Origin: CAYYVJ01 sp964475115
GTDB lineage: Bacteria; Bacillota; Clostridia; Lachnospirales; Lachnospiraceae
Assembly: GCA_964475115.1 (NCBI GenBank)
Contig: CAYYVJ010000101.1
Coordinates: 1 to 6,499 of the forward strand
Direction of reading: 5' to 3'
DNA length: 6,499 bases
In this document: piece by piece, positions 1 through 6,115 of the stretch
Position numbering within the stretch: the stretch's first letter is position 1
Layout: every line of letters starts with the position of its first letter
Position numbers and translations under genes: made by a program
The notes under the pieces: generated by a model
Databases searched by the model: none
What the model was told of the DNA's origin: nothing
What the model saw: only the letters and a program-made list of their open reading frames with translations

Positions 1-16
1 CATTACTTTGATCCAT
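1..16 (-). CDS. Possible start of a further gene (first five codons only)
   Basis: Reading the minus strand, an ATG at 16-14 opens a frame beginning M-D-Q-S-N that runs off the window. It is preceded by AGGGGTGA (26-19), a plausible Shine-Dalgarno stretch with about 5 nt between AGGGG and the ATG. Nothing can be said about the product. The call is weak because so few codons are visible. The hairpin at 29-71 directly precedes the ribosome site, leaving no room for a separate promoter unless it lies within or upstream of that hairpin. Confidence 0.3.
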
Positions 17-28
17 ATTCACCCCTAT

Positions 29-71
29 AAAAAAGCAAGACATATTTATAATATAAATATGTCTTGCTTTT
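29..71 (-). terminator. Rho-independent terminator after desulfoferrodoxin
   Basis: Positions 31-49 and 53-71 form perfect 19-nt inverted arms around a 3-nt loop, with the GC-containing part (GCAAGAC / GTCTTGC) near the base. On the minus strand the stem is followed by six T residues (34-29), giving a classical intrinsic terminator 23 nt past the stop of the gene at 95-475. The A/T composition of the arms means a T-run also follows on the plus strand (68-71), though it is shorter, so weak bidirectional function is possible. Confidence 0.85.
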
Positions 72-94
72 AGTTGTGTGAACACTACTCTATA

Positions 95-475
95 CTATTT
101 TTCGTATACCCATAATCCATGTAGATTACAATATTCATATACTTTAAAAGATTCTGTGTCAACTTTAAAAGTAGCTTCTGGTTTCTCACCTGCTTGTAAA
201 TATTTAAATTGTACACCATTTTTGTCTGCCGCTACAATCCATTGGATAAAGTGTTCTTCTACCATAGGATGTTCTACGCTACCAACTTTAACAACAATAG
301 AGTCACCTGATACCGTTACATCTGGCACATGTTTTTCAACTGCTGCATCTGTTGTATTAGCAACTAATTGAGTCATTTGATCACCACAACAACTAATTGG
401 TGCACCTGATTCATTTACTAAGTAAATAATATTTCCACAATGTTTACAGATAAAAAACTTAACTTCTTTCTTCAT
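95..475 (-). CDS. dfx: Desulfoferrodoxin (two-iron superoxide reductase)
   Basis: A 126-residue protein with both iron sites of the desulfoferrodoxin family. The N-terminal desulforedoxin-like domain has Cys10, Cys13, Cys29 and Cys30 (C-x2-C ... CC), the rubredoxin-like Fe(Cys)4 centre I. The C-terminal superoxide reductase domain has His49 (in EKHVP), His69, His75, Cys116 and His119 (in CNLHG), the His4Cys centre II. Glu47 and Lys48 next to His49 match the catalytic pair known in the family. The enzyme reduces superoxide to hydrogen peroxide in the cytoplasm without producing oxygen, typical of anaerobes. I chose the ATG at 475 because an AAGGAGG sits 8 nt upstream and translation then begins directly with the conserved domain. 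The same frame is open upstream to 571, but that part has no family similarity I recognise and overlaps the promoter region. The gene follows the polyamine operon by 123 nt and ends at a strong terminator. Confidence 0.95.
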   Translation of the reverse strand: MKKEVKFFICKHCGNIIYLVNESGAPISCCGDQMTQLVANTTDAAVEKHVPDVTVSGDSIVVKVGSVEHPMVEEHFIQWIVAADKNGVQFKYLQAGEKPEATFKVDTESFKVYEYCNLHGLWVYEK

Positions 476-483
476 GGTAAAAT

Positions 484-490
484 CCTCCTT
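484..490 (-). promoter_or_regulatory. Ribosome binding site of dfx (AAGGAGG)
   Basis: A full AAGGAGG on the minus strand lies 8 nt before the ATG at 475. It decides the start against the longer open frame that extends upstream to 571. Confidence 0.85.
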
Positions 491-522
491 TAATACATAA
501 TTATTTTCATTCTCATATTTAA

Positions 523-543
523 GTACAATTTTTAGAATTGTAC
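523..543 (-). promoter_or_regulatory. Perfect palindrome, operator candidate upstream of dfx
   Basis: The arms GTACAATT (523-530) and AATTGTAC (536-543) are perfect 8-nt inverted repeats around a 5-nt spacer. The site lies just downstream of a TATAAT at 553-548, so it would cover the transcription start, the usual place for a repressor. It is not a match to the PerR or Fur consensus I know, and I cannot name the regulator. An alternative is a weak AU-rich hairpin in the leader RNA, but the stem is poor in GC and has no T-run after it, so it is not a terminator. Confidence 0.5.
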
Positions 544-547
544 AGTA

Positions 548-553
548 ATTATA
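548..553 (-). promoter_or_regulatory. Candidate -10 box of the dfx promoter
   Basis: TATAAT (a perfect sigma-A -10 hexamer) is read on the minus strand about 70 nt before the dfx start codon. No good -35 box stands 16-18 nt upstream of it. A competing reading uses TACAAT (542-537), inside the palindrome, with TTGTGT (564-559) 16 nt upstream. In either reading the palindrome at 523-543 overlaps the promoter. AT-rich DNA gives such hexamers easily, so confidence is limited. Confidence 0.4.
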
Positions 554-598
554 TGATAACACAAAACCCACTTTTTTTAAACAGATTTCAATAGTAAT

Positions 599-1747
599 TT
601 AGGATAATCTTTCTTTAAAGTCTAAATAATTGAACGTTTTAATGATTTTTATACCTTCTCTTTTATTATAAGAAGCAATGGTAGGTAAGTTTATTCCATT
701 GAATGTATTGTTTTTTACCATGGTATAATGTGCCATATCTGTAAACACCAAAACATCTCCTGCTTCTAATGGTTTTTCAAAGGCATAATCTCCTATTATA
801 TCTCCTGCCAAACAAGTTCCACTTCCCAAACGATATACGTACGGGTGAGTTTCTGGATTTTCATCCGGCCTTTTTGCTCCAATCATCTCCGGGCGATAGG
901 GCATCTCTAGTACGTCTGGCATATGACAGGTTGCAGAGGTGTCCATAATAGCTAAATTCATACCATTTTTTTCAACTTCTAAAACCTTAGAGACTAAATA
1001 TCCCGTATTTAATGCTACTGCCTCTCCTGGCTCTAGATATACTTCGATTTGATACTTTTCTTTCATATATGTGATACATTTAATGAGTTTTTCTATATCA
1101 TAATCATTTCTTGTAATATGGTGCCCCCCTCCAAAGTTGATCCATTTCAATTTACTAAGATATGAGCCAAACTTTTTTTCAACCACTTCTATTGTACGTT
1201 CTAATGTATCAGAATTTTGTTCACATAAGGTATGAAAATGGAATCCGTCAATCCCTTCTAATTCCTTTTCCTCAAATTGTGTAAGGGTGGTACCTAGTCT
1301 TGAATTCTCATAGCATGGGTCATATAAGTTTGTTTCTATCTCAGAATATTCTGGATTTATACGAAGCCCACATTCTATGTGCCTCGGAGAAGTCTTTACC
1401 TTTTCTCTATATTTCTTCCACTGTCTAAATGAATTAAACACCACATGATCACATATCGATAAGATTTCATCCATTTCCTCTTCTCTGTATGCAGGAGAAA
1501 AAATATGTACTTCTCCTTCCATTTCCTCTTTTCCAAGCTTTGCTTCAAATAGCGAACTAGCTGTGCTTCCGTTTAAATAACTTCCAATAAGCGGATATAA
1601 GGAATACATTGAAAATGCTTTTTGAGCAAGTAAAATTTTACAAACTGTCCTGTCTGAAATGGATTTTAAAAGCAATAAATTCTTTAAAAGTAGTTCTTCA
1701 TCTACTATATAACAGGGTGTTGGTAAGTTAGTAAAGTCTATTGCCAT
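599..1747 (-). CDS. nspC: Carboxynorspermidine/carboxyspermidine decarboxylase (NspC)
   Basis: A 382-residue PLP enzyme of the alanine-racemase-fold (fold type III) decarboxylases. It removes the carboxyl group from carboxyspermidine or carboxynorspermidine to give spermidine or norspermidine in the cytoplasm. Visible marks in order are the PLP lysine Lys43 in LLAQKAFS, GLRINPEYS (127-135), HFHTLCEQ (170-177), GGGHHIT (206-212), EPGEAV (239-244), CHMPDVLEMPYRP (274-286), GSGTCLAGD (308-316, with the likely active-site Cys312) and HYTMVKNNTFNG (340-351). Length and motif order are those of NspC, not of the larger diaminopimelate or ornithine decarboxylases. It starts 10 nt after the dehydrogenase stop and its ribosome site overlaps that stop, so the two are tightly coupled, as expected for consecutive pathway steps. 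The gene looks intact. Whether the substrate is the spermidine, norspermidine or agmatine-derived carboxy compound cannot be read from sequence; the neighbours favour spermidine as end product. No terminator is seen after it, so read-through into dfx is possible. Confidence 0.94.
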   Translation of the reverse strand: MAIDFTNLPTPCYIVDEELLLKNLLLLKSISDRTVCKILLAQKAFSMYSLYPLIGSYLNGSTASSLFEAKLGKEEMEGEVHIFSPAYREEEMDEILSICDHVVFNSFRQWKKYREKVKTSPRHIECGLRINPEYSEIETNLYDPCYENSRLGTTLTQFEEKELEGIDGFHFHTLCEQNSDTLERTIEVVEKKFGSYLSKLKWINFGGGHHITRNDYDIEKLIKCITYMKEKYQIEVYLEPGEAVALNTGYLVSKVLEVEKNGMNLAIMDTSATCHMPDVLEMPYRPEMIGAKRPDENPETHPYVYRLGSGTCLAGDIIGDYAFEKPLEAGDVLVFTDMAHYTMVKNNTFNGINLPTIASYNKREGIKIIKTFNYLDFKERLS

Positions 1748-1753
1748 CGTTTT

Positions 1754-1759
1754 CCCCCT
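1754..1759 (-). promoter_or_regulatory. Ribosome binding site of nspC, overlapping the upstream stop codon
   Basis: AGGGGG on the minus strand begins inside the TAG stop (1760-1758) of the dehydrogenase gene and stands 6 nt before the nspC ATG. This arrangement suggests translational coupling of the two genes. Confidence 0.7.
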
Positions 1760-2923
1760 AATCTACTAAATCCGGATCATAACTTTCTTGCCACGGTAGA
1801 CCCCATTTATTTAAAGCCTCCATAAATGGATCTGGGTCAAACTCTTCAATATTATAAACTCCTGCTTTCTTCCATTTGCCTGTCATAACCATCATAGCAC
1901 CAATCATAGCAGGAACACCTGTTGTATATGATATTGCTTGAGAACCTACTTCTTTATAGCATTCCTCATGATCACACACATTATACACATAATAGGTCTT
2001 TGGCCTTCCATCTTTCTTCCCTTGGAAAATACATCCAATATTTGTCTTTCCTTTGGTGCGAGGACCTAAAGAAGCNNNNNNNNNNNNNNNNNNNNNNNNN
2101 NNNNNNNNNNNNNNNNNNNNNNNNNNNNNNNNNNNNNNNNNNNNNNNNNNNNNNNNNNNNNNNNNNNNNNNNNNNTAAAGAAGCGAATTCTTTTTATTCC
2201 TTTTATATTCATTCCCAAAGATTCTAGTTCTTCATGATGCAAAAGATACATATCCTTTTCACCTATTTCTGGAAAATTATAAACTCTTTTTATTTCCATA
2301 GGTTCTGTTTCTGTCCAATTACCCTCTTCCCAATAACTGCCTTTCGCTGTTACTTCTCTAATATTGATTTCAGGATTAAAATTAGTTGCAAATGGATATC
2401 CATGATCTCCAGCATTTGCATCTAATATGTCAATATAATTAATTTCATCAAACTCGTGCTTTAGGGCATAGGCAGAAAACACTCCAGTTACACCAGGATC
2501 AAATCCACTTCCAAGCAATGCTGTAATTCCTGCCTTTTCAAATCTTTCTCTATAATCCCATTGCCATTTATATTCAAATTTTGCTGTATCTAATGGTTCA
2601 TAGTTTGCTGTATCTACATAGTCAACCTTTGTTGCAAGACAAGCATCCATAATCGTTAAGTCTTGATAAGGCAAAGCAACATTGATTACAATATCTGGTT
2701 TGTATTCTTCGATTAATGCAATCAATTCTTCTACTTTATCTGCATCTACCTGTGCAGTTGTTATCTTGGTTTTTCCACCCTCTATTTTTTCTTTTAAAGC
2801 ATCACATTTTGACTTTGTTCTACTAGCTATACATATTTCTTCAAAAACCTCATGGTTTTGGCAACATTTATGAACTACCACACTTGCCACTCCACCGGCT
2901 CCTATAATTAACGCTCTTCCCAT
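1758..2923 (-). CDS. Carboxy(nor)spermidine dehydrogenase, saccharopine dehydrogenase family (broken by assembly gap)
   Basis: The protein reductively condenses a diamine (putrescine, possibly diaminopropane or agmatine) with L-aspartate semialdehyde using NADPH, giving the carboxy-polyamine that NspC decarboxylates. The 5' part (2923-2176, 249 complete codons) starts MGRALIIGAGG, a dinucleotide-binding loop at residues 8-13, followed by SRT at 34-36 (the place of NADP recognition), NVALPYQD (81-88), DYVDTANYE (101-109) and GSGFDPGVTGVF (138-149), and ends IKRIRFF. The 3' part (2075-1758, 105 residues) starts ASLGPRTKGKTNIGC and contains SYTTGVPAMIGAMM and FDPDPFMEALNKWGLPW, all typical of this family. 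From memory of relatives, about 45 residues should lie between. That gives roughly 399 residues in total, the usual length. The 100 Ns do not keep the frame (a length of 2 modulo 3 is needed), so the apparent frame break is expected from the placeholder. The start is supported by AGGAGG 7 nt upstream. Confidence 0.9.
2067..2184. repeat. Identical 9-mers at both edges of the assembly gap
   Basis: TAAAGAAGC stands at 2067-2075, directly against the left edge of the Ns, and again at 2176-2184, directly against the right edge. On the coding strand the copies encode different parts of the protein in different frames (A-S-L on one side, R-F-F on the other), so they are not one coding position seen twice. 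They could be contig-end overlap or microhomology at a deletion or misassembly. Confidence 0.9.
2076..2175. other. Assembly gap of exactly 100 Ns
   Basis: A round run of 100 unknown bases inside the dehydrogenase gene, the usual placeholder for a scaffold gap of unknown size. The reading frame requires a missing length of 2 modulo 3. Comparison with remembered family members suggests about 134 nt, encoding the conserved stretch between IRFF and ASLGPRT. Any translation through the Ns is meaningless. Confidence 0.97.
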
Positions 2924-2930
2924 TCTATTT

Positions 2931-2936
2931 CCTCCT
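2931..2936 (-). promoter_or_regulatory. Ribosome binding site of the dehydrogenase (AGGAGG)
   Basis: AGGAGG on the minus strand, 7 nt before the ATG at 2923, in the 27-nt space after the speB stop. It confirms MGRALIIG as the true N-terminus. Confidence 0.85.
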
Positions 2937-2950
2937 TCAAAAAACTATTC

Positions 2951-3805
2951 TTATTTATTTAGTGCAAGTAAAAATTCTCTTAGCACCTTACAGGCTAATG
3001 CAGTAGACGCACCACTTTGATCATAAATAGGTGATAATTCATTCATATCTGCTGCCACTATATTTAACTTTGATACTTTTATAATTCCTTCTAATAATTC
3101 CTGAAAAGACACTCCGCCTGCTTCAGGTGTTCCTGTTCCTGGAAAAATGGATGGATCAAGTACATCTAAATCTATCGTTAAATAGACTGGCGCATTTCCT
3201 ATTTTTCTAATCGCTTCCTCTAATCCTTTAAAATTATATTTGTTAAGAAAGGTATGCTCTTTTGCCCATCTAAACTCTTCTCTCTCTCCACTTCGTATTC
3301 CAAACTGAAAGATTTTAAAATCTCCAAGTAATTCCCAACAACGTTTGATAACAGACGCATGTGAAAGAGTAACTCCTAAGTAATCTTCTCTTAAATCTGT
3401 ATGAGCATCCATGTGAATCAAATGCAACTCTGGATATTTTTGTTTCGCAGCTCTTACTGCTCCTAAGCTAACAAGATGTTCTCCACCAATCATAAGTGGC
3501 AACTTATTATCCTCTAAAATCTTTTTTGTAAATCCCTCTATCTCACTTAATGCCTTCTCTGAATCTCCAAAAGGTAATTCCAAGTCTCCCCCATCAAAAA
3601 TCAAGGTATCCTCTAAATCCTTATCTTGATATGGGCTATAGGTTTCAATACTAAAACTTTCATTCCTTATAGCCGAACTTGCAAATCTTGTCCCAGGTCG
3701 ATAAGAAGTACTACTATCAAAAGGTGCGCCCCAAATCACAATTTTACTTTCTTCATACTCACTTTCACATCCAATAAAGGTATGGATATTCTTATTCATC
3801 TTCAT
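2951..3805 (-). CDS. speB: Agmatinase-type ureohydrolase (SpeB)
   Basis: A 284-residue member of the arginase/agmatinase family. It hydrolyses a guanidino group to urea and an amine, most simply agmatine to putrescine. All six binuclear manganese ligands are present: His110 (GGEHL), Asp133, His135 and Asp137 (HMDAHTD), and Asp212 and Asp214 (DLDVLDP). The substrate-side His149 (LSHAS) and GTGTPEAGG (about 222-230) are also present. The length is normal and the frame intact. The first ATG (3805) overlaps the end of speE by 14 nt and a second ATG lies two codons on (3799). AAGGAG (3821-3816) is 10 nt from the first, while GAGG (3809-3806) is 6 nt from the second, so the exact start is uncertain by two residues. 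Its place after the decarboxylase supports agmatine as substrate. N1-aminopropylagmatine is an alternative substrate known for some relatives and cannot be excluded. Confidence 0.92.
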   Translation of the reverse strand: MKMNKNIHTFIGCESEYEESKIVIWGAPFDSSTSYRPGTRFASSAIRNESFSIETYSPYQDKDLEDTLIFDGGDLELPFGDSEKALSEIEGFTKKILEDNKLPLMIGGEHLVSLGAVRAAKQKYPELHLIHMDAHTDLREDYLGVTLSHASVIKRCWELLGDFKIFQFGIRSGEREEFRWAKEHTFLNKYNFKGLEEAIRKIGNAPVYLTIDLDVLDPSIFPGTGTPEAGGVSFQELLEGIIKVSKLNIVAADMNELSPIYDQSGASTALACKVLREFLLALNK

Positions 3806-3821
3806 CCTCTAACAACTCCTT
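3806..3821 (-). promoter_or_regulatory. Two overlapping ribosome-site options for speB
   Basis: AAGGAG (3821-3816) fits the ATG at 3805 with a 10-nt spacer, and GAGG (3809-3806) fits the ATG at 3799 with a 6-nt spacer. Both lie inside the last codons of speE, so speB translation is probably coupled to translation of the downstream speE frame, which the frameshift would interrupt. Confidence 0.55.
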
Positions 3822-4363
3822 TACATAGTTTGGTAAAGCAAATGAACCTTTATGAAGTTCTGTATTATAATATCTTGTTTTCAGTAGTAAATTATTCCAT
3901 CGCTCTTCCTTCAAGTCCATAATAGGATCATAAGTTTTAGATACAAATCCAAATAGCCAATGGCCAGAGGGATATGTGGGTATATGTGCATGATAAACTT
4001 CTGAAATTACAAAAAGCTCTTTCATCCTTTTATGGGCTCGTTTTACAGAGTTAATATAGGAATCATAATAGACACTTTCATGTTGATTTACTAAAATTCC
4101 ATCTGTTGTCAAGGCATTATAACAATTTCCATAAAATTCTTTTGTAAACAATCCTTCTCCAGGGCCAAAAGGATCCGTAGAGTCTACTATAATTAAGTCA
4201 TATTCATTTTTTCTTGTCCGGACAAACTTTAATCCATCTTCAAAAAATAATGATACCCTAGGATCTGTTAATTTTTTAGCAGTAAATGGAAGGTACTCCA
4301 TACAAATATCTACTACCATTTTGTCGATTTCTACCATATGAATCTCTTCTATGGTTTGATATT

Positions 4364-4376
4364 TGGACAGTTCCAC
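4364..4376 (-). other. Frameshift point in speE
   Basis: On the coding strand the sequence reads GGT GGA ACT G|TCC AAA. The left part encodes G-G-T of the nucleotide loop and the right part belongs to E-L-S-K in another frame. The family pattern G-G-T-V-R-E-L-S needs 11 more nucleotides. If the lost Glu codon was GAA, the lost segment was bounded by direct repeats GAACTG, one copy of which remains at 4373-4368. This fits slippage or a collapsed repeat. Confidence 0.75.
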
Positions 4377-4634
4377 CATCTCCAGCACCTATTACAAGAA
4401 CCTTCTTTATATCAGGATTAACAGCCATTGGGATATGGACGATCATTTCATGATAGATAAATTCATCTTTCTCTGTAACCATTAAGCAACCATCTAGAGT
4501 AAGTACACGTCCAAATTCAGGCGAATCAAACACATCAATTTGCTGAAACGCACTTTTTGTATTAACAATTTGCCGGTCTATTTTTAAAGATAATCTAACA
4601 TTTTTCGTGTGTTCCTCTGTATACCAAAATTCCA

Positions 4635-6083
4635 CTATTCCACCTCCACAACATTAAGCCTCTTAATCGTCATATCTTCTGCTCCTGTCACCAAACAACC
4701 TTTTTCTATGGAGTATAAGATATAATCCACAATTTCTTCTGTAATGCGTTCCCCTGGTGCCAAAATAGGTATACCTGGTGGATAGCACATTACAAACTCT
4801 CCACAAATCTTATTTACACTTTCCCTAATTGGAAGGGAACGTTTCCTTTCATAAAATGCTACTTGTGGTGGCAAATCTATTACTGGATTAATATATTCAT
4901 GATCTAGAAGTCCTGCTTTGTCCTTTTCATAAATTCTCTTAATCTCTGATAAGGCTGATATCAATCGTTCTATTTCAAACTCCCTATCACCTGCTGATAT
5001 AATTGCCAAAATATTTCCAAGGTCACCAAATTCTATTTGAATTCCATATTCGTCACGAAGTAAATCATATACTTCTATTCCAGCTAATCCAATATTTCTG
5101 GTATGAATAGAAAGCTTTGTCCTATCAAAATCGTAATAAGCTTCTTTATCTACAAGTTCATCCGAAAATGCATAATATCCACCTAACTTATTTATTTCAC
5201 TTCTTGCATACTCAGCAAGTTCAAGAGTTCTCTTAAATATTTGCTTGCCATATAAACTAAGGTTTTTTCTTGTTATATCTAAAGAAGACAATAGCAAATA
5301 GGATGCACTTGTTGTCTGAGTTAAGTTTAAAATTTGTCTTACATAATCAGAATTTATTTTATGTCCACAAAGTAAAAATGAACTTTGAGTTAAAGACCCT
5401 CCTGTTTTATGCATACTAACCGCAGCCATATCTGCACCTGCTGCCATAGCAGATACTGGTAAATCATCTCCAAAATAAAAGTGTGTTCCATGAGCTTCAT
5501 CTACTAGCACATACATATCATATTGATGTGCCAATTCTACGATTTTCTTTAAATCCGAACAAATCCCATAATACGTAGGGTTATTGATTAGAATTGCTTT
5601 TGCAGTTTTGTTATTTTCTATTGTCTCTTTCACATCTTTAAATGACATGCCTAAAGGTATACCAAGTTCTTTATTTATTCCGGGATTTATATAAACTGGC
5701 TCTGCACCGCAAACTACTAAAGAATTTATTGCACTTCGGTGAACATTACGTGGCATAATGATTTTGTCTCCCCTTTTACAAGTGGACATAATCATTCCTT
5801 GAACTGCTGCTGTAGTACCATTTACAATAAAAAATGCTGATGCTGAACCAAACGCTTCTGCTGCCAGCTCTTCTGCTTCTCTTATAACCGATATAGGATG
5901 GCATAGATTATCTAAAGGTTTCATGGAATTCACATCTGTCTTCAGACAACTTTCACCCAAAAACTGGGTTAATTCTAAGTTCCCTCTTCCCCCCTTATGA
6001 CCAGGAACATCAAAGGGTACTACACGATTTGATTTATGTTTTAATAAGGCCTCATGTATAGGGGCTTTCTCTTGTCTATGCAT
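4635..6083 (-). CDS. speA: Arginine/lysine/ornithine decarboxylase, SpeA type
   Basis: A 482-residue fold-type-I PLP decarboxylase of the Orn/Lys/Arg decarboxylase family, short form as in Bacillus SpeA, without the N-terminal wing domain of the large enterobacterial enzymes. Marks in order: FDVPGHKGG (24-32), TDVNSMKPLDNLCHP (49-63), NGTTAAVQG (88-96, phosphate binding), PRNVHRS (111-117), NNPTYYG (167-173), Asp195 in VDEAHGTH (pyridine nitrogen), and Lys226 in SMHKTGGSLTQSS (Schiff-base lysine). A C-terminal domain carries CYPPGIPILAPGE, the family signature near residue 440. Arginine is the likely substrate because an agmatinase follows in the operon, but substrate choice within this family cannot be read from sequence and lysine or ornithine remain possible. 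The start at 6083 has AAGGAG 12 nt upstream, a somewhat long spacer; no better in-frame start is seen. The gene begins 32 nt after speD and its stop overlaps the speE start by one base. Confidence 0.92.
   Translation of the reverse strand: MHRQEKAPIHEALLKHKSNRVVPFDVPGHKGGRGNLELTQFLGESCLKTDVNSMKPLDNLCHPISVIREAEELAAEAFGSASAFFIVNGTTAAVQGMIMSTCKRGDKIIMPRNVHRSAINSLVVCGAEPVYINPGINKELGIPLGMSFKDVKETIENNKTAKAILINNPTYYGICSDLKKIVELAHQYDMYVLVDEAHGTHFYFGDDLPVSAMAAGADMAAVSMHKTGGSLTQSSFLLCGHKINSDYVRQILNLTQTTSASYLLLSSLDITRKNLSLYGKQIFKRTLELAEYARSEINKLGGYYAFSDELVDKEAYYDFDRTKLSIHTRNIGLAGIEVYDLLRDEYGIQIEFGDLGNILAIISAGDREFEIERLISALSEIKRIYEKDKAGLLDHEYINPVIDLPPQVAFYERKRSLPIRESVNKICGEFVMCYPPGIPILAPGERITEEIVDYILYSIEKGCLVTGAEDMTIKRLNVVEVE
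4641..4647 (-). promoter_or_regulatory. Ribosome binding site of speE, selecting a GTG start
   Basis: GGAGGTG on the minus strand lies within the last codons of speA and 5 nt before the GTG at 4635. That GTG shares its first G with the last base of the speA TAG stop. The strong site and the immediate family match (EFWYTEEHT) decide for GTG, since no ATG is present nearby in frame. Confidence 0.85.
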
Positions 6084-6095
6084 CTTTTCTATTTT

Positions 6096-6101
6096 CTCCT
6101 T
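6096..6101 (-). promoter_or_regulatory. Ribosome binding site of speA
   Basis: AAGGAG on the minus strand, 12 nt before the ATG at 6083, in the 32-nt space after the speD stop. The spacing is longer than usual, but no other start codon in this frame fits better. Confidence 0.65.
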
Positions 6102-6115
6102 TTGGGGAGTGAATC

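Larger units (their letters stand above)
3792..4635 (-). pseudogene. speE: Spermidine synthase (SpeE), frameshifted
   Basis: SpeE transfers the aminopropyl group from decarboxylated S-adenosylmethionine to putrescine. Here the family sequence is split over two frames. The first frame (4635 to about 4369, GTG start) has the N-terminal beta domain WYTEEHT ... QQIDVFDSPEFGRVLTLDG, then EFIYHEM (58-64) and the nucleotide loop GAGDGGT (83-89), after which it turns to unrelated residues and stops at 4276. The second frame (about 4365-3792) resumes with ELSKYQTIEEIHMVEID and has EDG, the catalytic-loop motif DSTDPFGPGE and IPTYPSGHW. Alignment to the remembered pattern GDGG-x-x-R-E shows two residues (V/I and R) and part of their flanking codons missing, matching an 11-nt loss. 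The restored protein would be about 284 residues, normal for the family. As given, the 119-residue product lacks most of the catalytic domain. A sequencing or assembly error is a real alternative, because both halves are otherwise well conserved. Confidence 0.87.

Noticed and set aside
78..371. Open frame of 97 codons on the plus strand
   Set aside because: It is antisense to desulfoferrodoxin, has no ribosome site or family similarity, and looks like a shadow frame.
545..560. PerR/Fur-type box in front of dfx
   Set aside because: The AT-rich stretch TTATCATATAAT matches only the first half of the 7-1-7 consensus and is better explained as the -10 region.
95..571. Longer dfx product starting at 571
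   Set aside because: The extra 32 residues overlap the promoter, palindrome and ribosome site, and they are not part of the family.
1758..1988. A separate small 76-residue gene
   Set aside because: It is the C-terminal end of the dehydrogenase. The frame continues upstream of its ATG to the gap with conserved sequence (ASLGPRTKGKTNIGC).
1922..2425. Plus-strand open frames at 1922-2227 and 2234-2425
   Set aside because: They are antisense to the dehydrogenase gene, the first runs through the Ns, and their composition is typical of reverse-frame shadows.
2682..2873. Plus-strand 63-codon frame
   Set aside because: It is antisense to the well-conserved N-terminal domain of the dehydrogenase, without a start signal.
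3626..3922. Plus-strand 98-codon frame
   Set aside because: It spans the antisense of two real genes (speB and speE) and has no protein features.
3792..4388. A separate methyltransferase-like gene of 198 residues starting at a GTG
   Set aside because: It is the rest of spermidine synthase after the frameshift. The residues before E-L-S-K are out-of-frame reading of the GAGDGG loop, and no ribosome site precedes it at a proper distance.
4276..4388. Programmed frameshifting in speE
   Set aside because: No slippery heptamer or stimulatory structure is seen at the junction, and residues conserved in the family are physically missing, which a ribosomal shift would not explain.
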